Source: Acidimicrobiia bacterium
GTDB lineage: Bacteria > Actinomycetota > Acidimicrobiia > Acidimicrobiales > SZUA-35
Direction of reading: 5' to 3'
DNA length: 7,058 nucleotides
Assembly (NCBI GenBank): GCA_029857855.1
Contig: JAOUGG010000115.1
Span: 1-7,058 of the forward strand
Every line of letters starts with the position of its first letter. The stretch's first letter is position 1. The translations under genes and the position numbers were made by a program. Below the pieces are notes generated by a model that had not been told where the DNA came from, did not search any database, and worked only from the letters and a program-made list of their open reading frames with translations. This document shows, piece after piece, positions 5,668-7,058 of the stretch.

Positions 5668-7058
5668 CCGGGTTGGCGGGTGACCTCGATGAGATCCTCG
5701 TCGGCCATGAGGCGGCGGGCCATGGCGGCGATGTCGGCTGCATCGATGGCCGACACCGCCGACGGGTCGGCGAACGGGTCGGTGGACGTGCCGTCGAGGT
5801 AGCCGGTGAGCAGCGCTTCGAGAAGGTCGAAGTTGGTGAAGAACTGGAGGTCGTTGCTGAGCACGGCCTTGGCCTCGGACAGATCGGCGGCCGATGGGCC
5901 GTCGGCCATCAAGGTGGCCAGCTCCTCGTCGACCACGGCTTTGATCTCGTCGAGTCGGGCCGGGTCGCCGTCGACCGAGATCTCGAACGACGTGGCGCCC
6001 GAGTTGAGGTAGCCGGAGTTGACGGTGGCGGTGCCGCCACCGTAGGAGGCCCCCAGCTCCTCCCGGACCCGACTGAAAAGGCGGTCGTTGATGATGCCCG
6101 CCACCAGCTCGGCGATGAGCCGGTCCCGCACGGTCAACCGTTCGGTCGACACGAAGACCCGGTCGAACCCGGCCCCCGAATCGTTCTGACCGGCATCGAC
6201 GACCAGGCGGATCGGCCCGGTTGGGTAGCGGCCGGCCGGAGCGGCCGTCGGGCCGCCTGCACCGCCGCCCGGCAGCGAACCGAGGTAGTCGACCACGACG
6301 CCTTCCAGGTCGCCCCGGTCGATGTCGCCCACAACCAGGAACACGAACTCGTCGGCGGCGCCGAAGCGGCTCTCATAGATCGACAGCAGCTCGTCGGCCG
6401 ACGCCGCGTCGACCTCTTCGGCGGTCGGAAGCACGAACAGGTTGGGGGTCGACTCGAACCGGGCTTCGCGCTCGGCGGCGAACGAGGCGAAGGAGGGTTC
6501 GGTTTCCACCGACCGCAGCTGGGCCTCCATCTGGTTGCTGGCCTCGGCCAGGCCGCCGTCGTTGATGTCGGGGGCGGTGAGGTAGGCGTTGATCAGCTCG
6601 AACAGCACGTCGACGTCGTCGGCGGCCGCCGACGCGCTCAAACCCTGGAACCGGGTGTCGACGAACGGGGTGACGATCACCTGCCGATCGCTCAGGTAGC
6701 GGTCGAGGGTGACCTGGCTGACGCCGGCGACACCCGAGCTGGTGACGGCTCCGACCGCCATGTCGGCCAGTGCGCTCTCGTCGACCGTGAGATCCTGGCG
6801 GCCCGATCCGCCGACGGCCAGGACGTCGACCTGGTTCGACGCGATCGTCGAGTTCCAGAACAGCACGGTGATCCCGTTGTCGAATTCCCACCGGTAGGAG
6901 CCGTTGAACTGATTGAAGAACTCGCCTTCGGTCACCGGGTCGGGACCGTCGGGTCGGGCCAGTAGCTGCTCGATCTCCTCGGCGTCGACCTGACCCAGCA
7001 GCTCACCGGCCAGCCCGTCCGCCACTGCGTCGGCCAGTTCGGCCTGCGACGGCAGTTC
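5661..7058 (-). CDS. M16-family zinc peptidase (pitrilysin/PqqL-like), C-terminal half (5' end outside window)
   Basis: The reverse-strand frame is open from the right edge to the TGA at 5663-5661, giving 466 visible residues. A GTG at 7025-7023 could be called as a start, but the upstream codons continue in frame ('ELPSQAELADAV') and full M16 proteins of this type run to about 900 residues, so this is the second half. Counting from the GTG, one M16 C-type subdomain spans about 45-250 ('WEFDNGITVLFW' at 46-57, 'VVGDIDRGDLEGVVVDYLGSLP' at 231-252). A Gly/Pro-rich linker covers 253-270. A second subdomain spans 271-454, with the family's 'VREELGASYGG' Arg-Tyr motif (320-330). No HxxEH zinc motif occurs in the visible part, as expected for the non-catalytic lobe; the catalytic lobe should lie beyond the edge. 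The likely role is degradation or processing of peptides, probably outside the membrane, though no signal peptide is visible. It converges on the ABC operon, so co-transcription is excluded. Confidence 0.9.
   Translation of the reverse strand, partial: ELPSQAELADAVADGLAGELLGQVDAEEIEQLLARPDGPDPVTEGEFFNQFNGSYRWEFDNGITVLFWNSTIASNQVDVLAVGGSGRQDLTVDESALADMAVGAVTSSGVAGVSQVTLDRYLSDRQVIVTPFVDTRFQGLSASAAADDVDVLFELINAYLTAPDINDGGLAEASNQMEAQLRSVETEPSFASFAAEREARFESTPNLFVLPTAEEVDAASADELLSIYESRFGAADEFVFLVVGDIDRGDLEGVVVDYLGSLPGGGAGGPTAAPAGRYPTGPIRLVVDAGQNDSGAGFDRVFVSTERLTVRDRLIAELVAGIINDRLFSRVREELGASYGGGTATVNSGYLNSGATSFEISVDGDPARLDEIKAVVDEELATLMADGPSAADLSEAKAVLSNDLQFFTNFDLLEALLTGYLDGTSTDPFADPSAVSAIDAADIAAMARRLMADEDLIEVTRQPGG

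Noticed and set aside
5655..6965. Open frame of 436 codons on the plus strand opposite the M16 peptidase
   Set aside because: The minus-strand product carries recognisable M16 motifs, whereas the plus-strand translation is low-complexity (Gly, Val, Asp, Arg, His) and matches nothing.
7023..7025. GTG as the true start of the M16 peptidase
   Set aside because: The frame continues upstream to the edge, and the catalytic HxxEH lobe of the family is not yet covered.
1..7058. CRISPR array, tRNA, rRNA, insertion sequence or defence island
   Set aside because: No regularly spaced direct repeats, RNA-gene landmarks, terminal inverted repeats or transposase/nuclease motifs were seen on either strand by reading.

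Overview
The window is GC-rich (roughly two-thirds G+C by eye) and densely coded. It uses ATG starts preceded by GGAGG-type ribosome binding sites and tightly overlapped stop/start junctions. Together with the style of the FtsX-family permeases (for example 'FLGVPGG' at the second membrane helix), this suggests a high-GC actinobacterium, possibly of the Acidimicrobiia type. That placement is inference only, because no taxonomic marker gene is present.

Layout. (1) Positions 3-959 (+) hold the C-terminal part of a MacB/FtsX-type ABC transporter permease whose start lies before the window. (2) Positions 960-1075 are a short intergenic gap with a stem-loop just after that stop codon, an imperfect inverted repeat, a TAGAAT -10-like box and a GGAGG ribosome binding site. 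(3) Positions 1076-5644 (+) hold a compact three-gene operon: two paralogous MacB/LolD-type ATPases, overlapping by ATGA, then a 1034-residue permease with ten predicted membrane helices and two FtsX modules, overlapping the second ATPase gene by 11 bases. (4) Positions 5661-7058 (-) hold the C-terminal half of an M16 (pitrilysin/insulinase-like) zinc peptidase, converging on the operon with a 16-base gap that contains a perfect small hairpin. Its start lies beyond the right edge.

How the genes work together. The three-gene operon should encode one membrane transporter or mechanotransmission complex of the type VII (MacB/LolCDE/FtsX) class. The long permease is a fused, pseudo-dimeric membrane unit. 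Two different ATPases are encoded where this class usually uses a homodimer of one. ATPase 1 has a changed Walker B/D-loop stretch (DEVVAALD instead of DEPTGxLD) and ATPase 2 is canonical, so an asymmetric ATPase heterodimer is a reasonable hypothesis. The substrate cannot be read from the sequence.

The most unusual feature is an inserted domain of about 90 residues in the first extracellular loop of the large permease. It reads like a DUF11/B_ant_repeat cell-surface beta-sandwich module, a fold normally found on secreted or wall-anchored adhesin-like proteins. The rest of the window consists of recognisable families. I saw no CRISPR array, tRNA, rRNA, insertion sequence or phage gene, and no gene-free stretch longer than about 120 bases.
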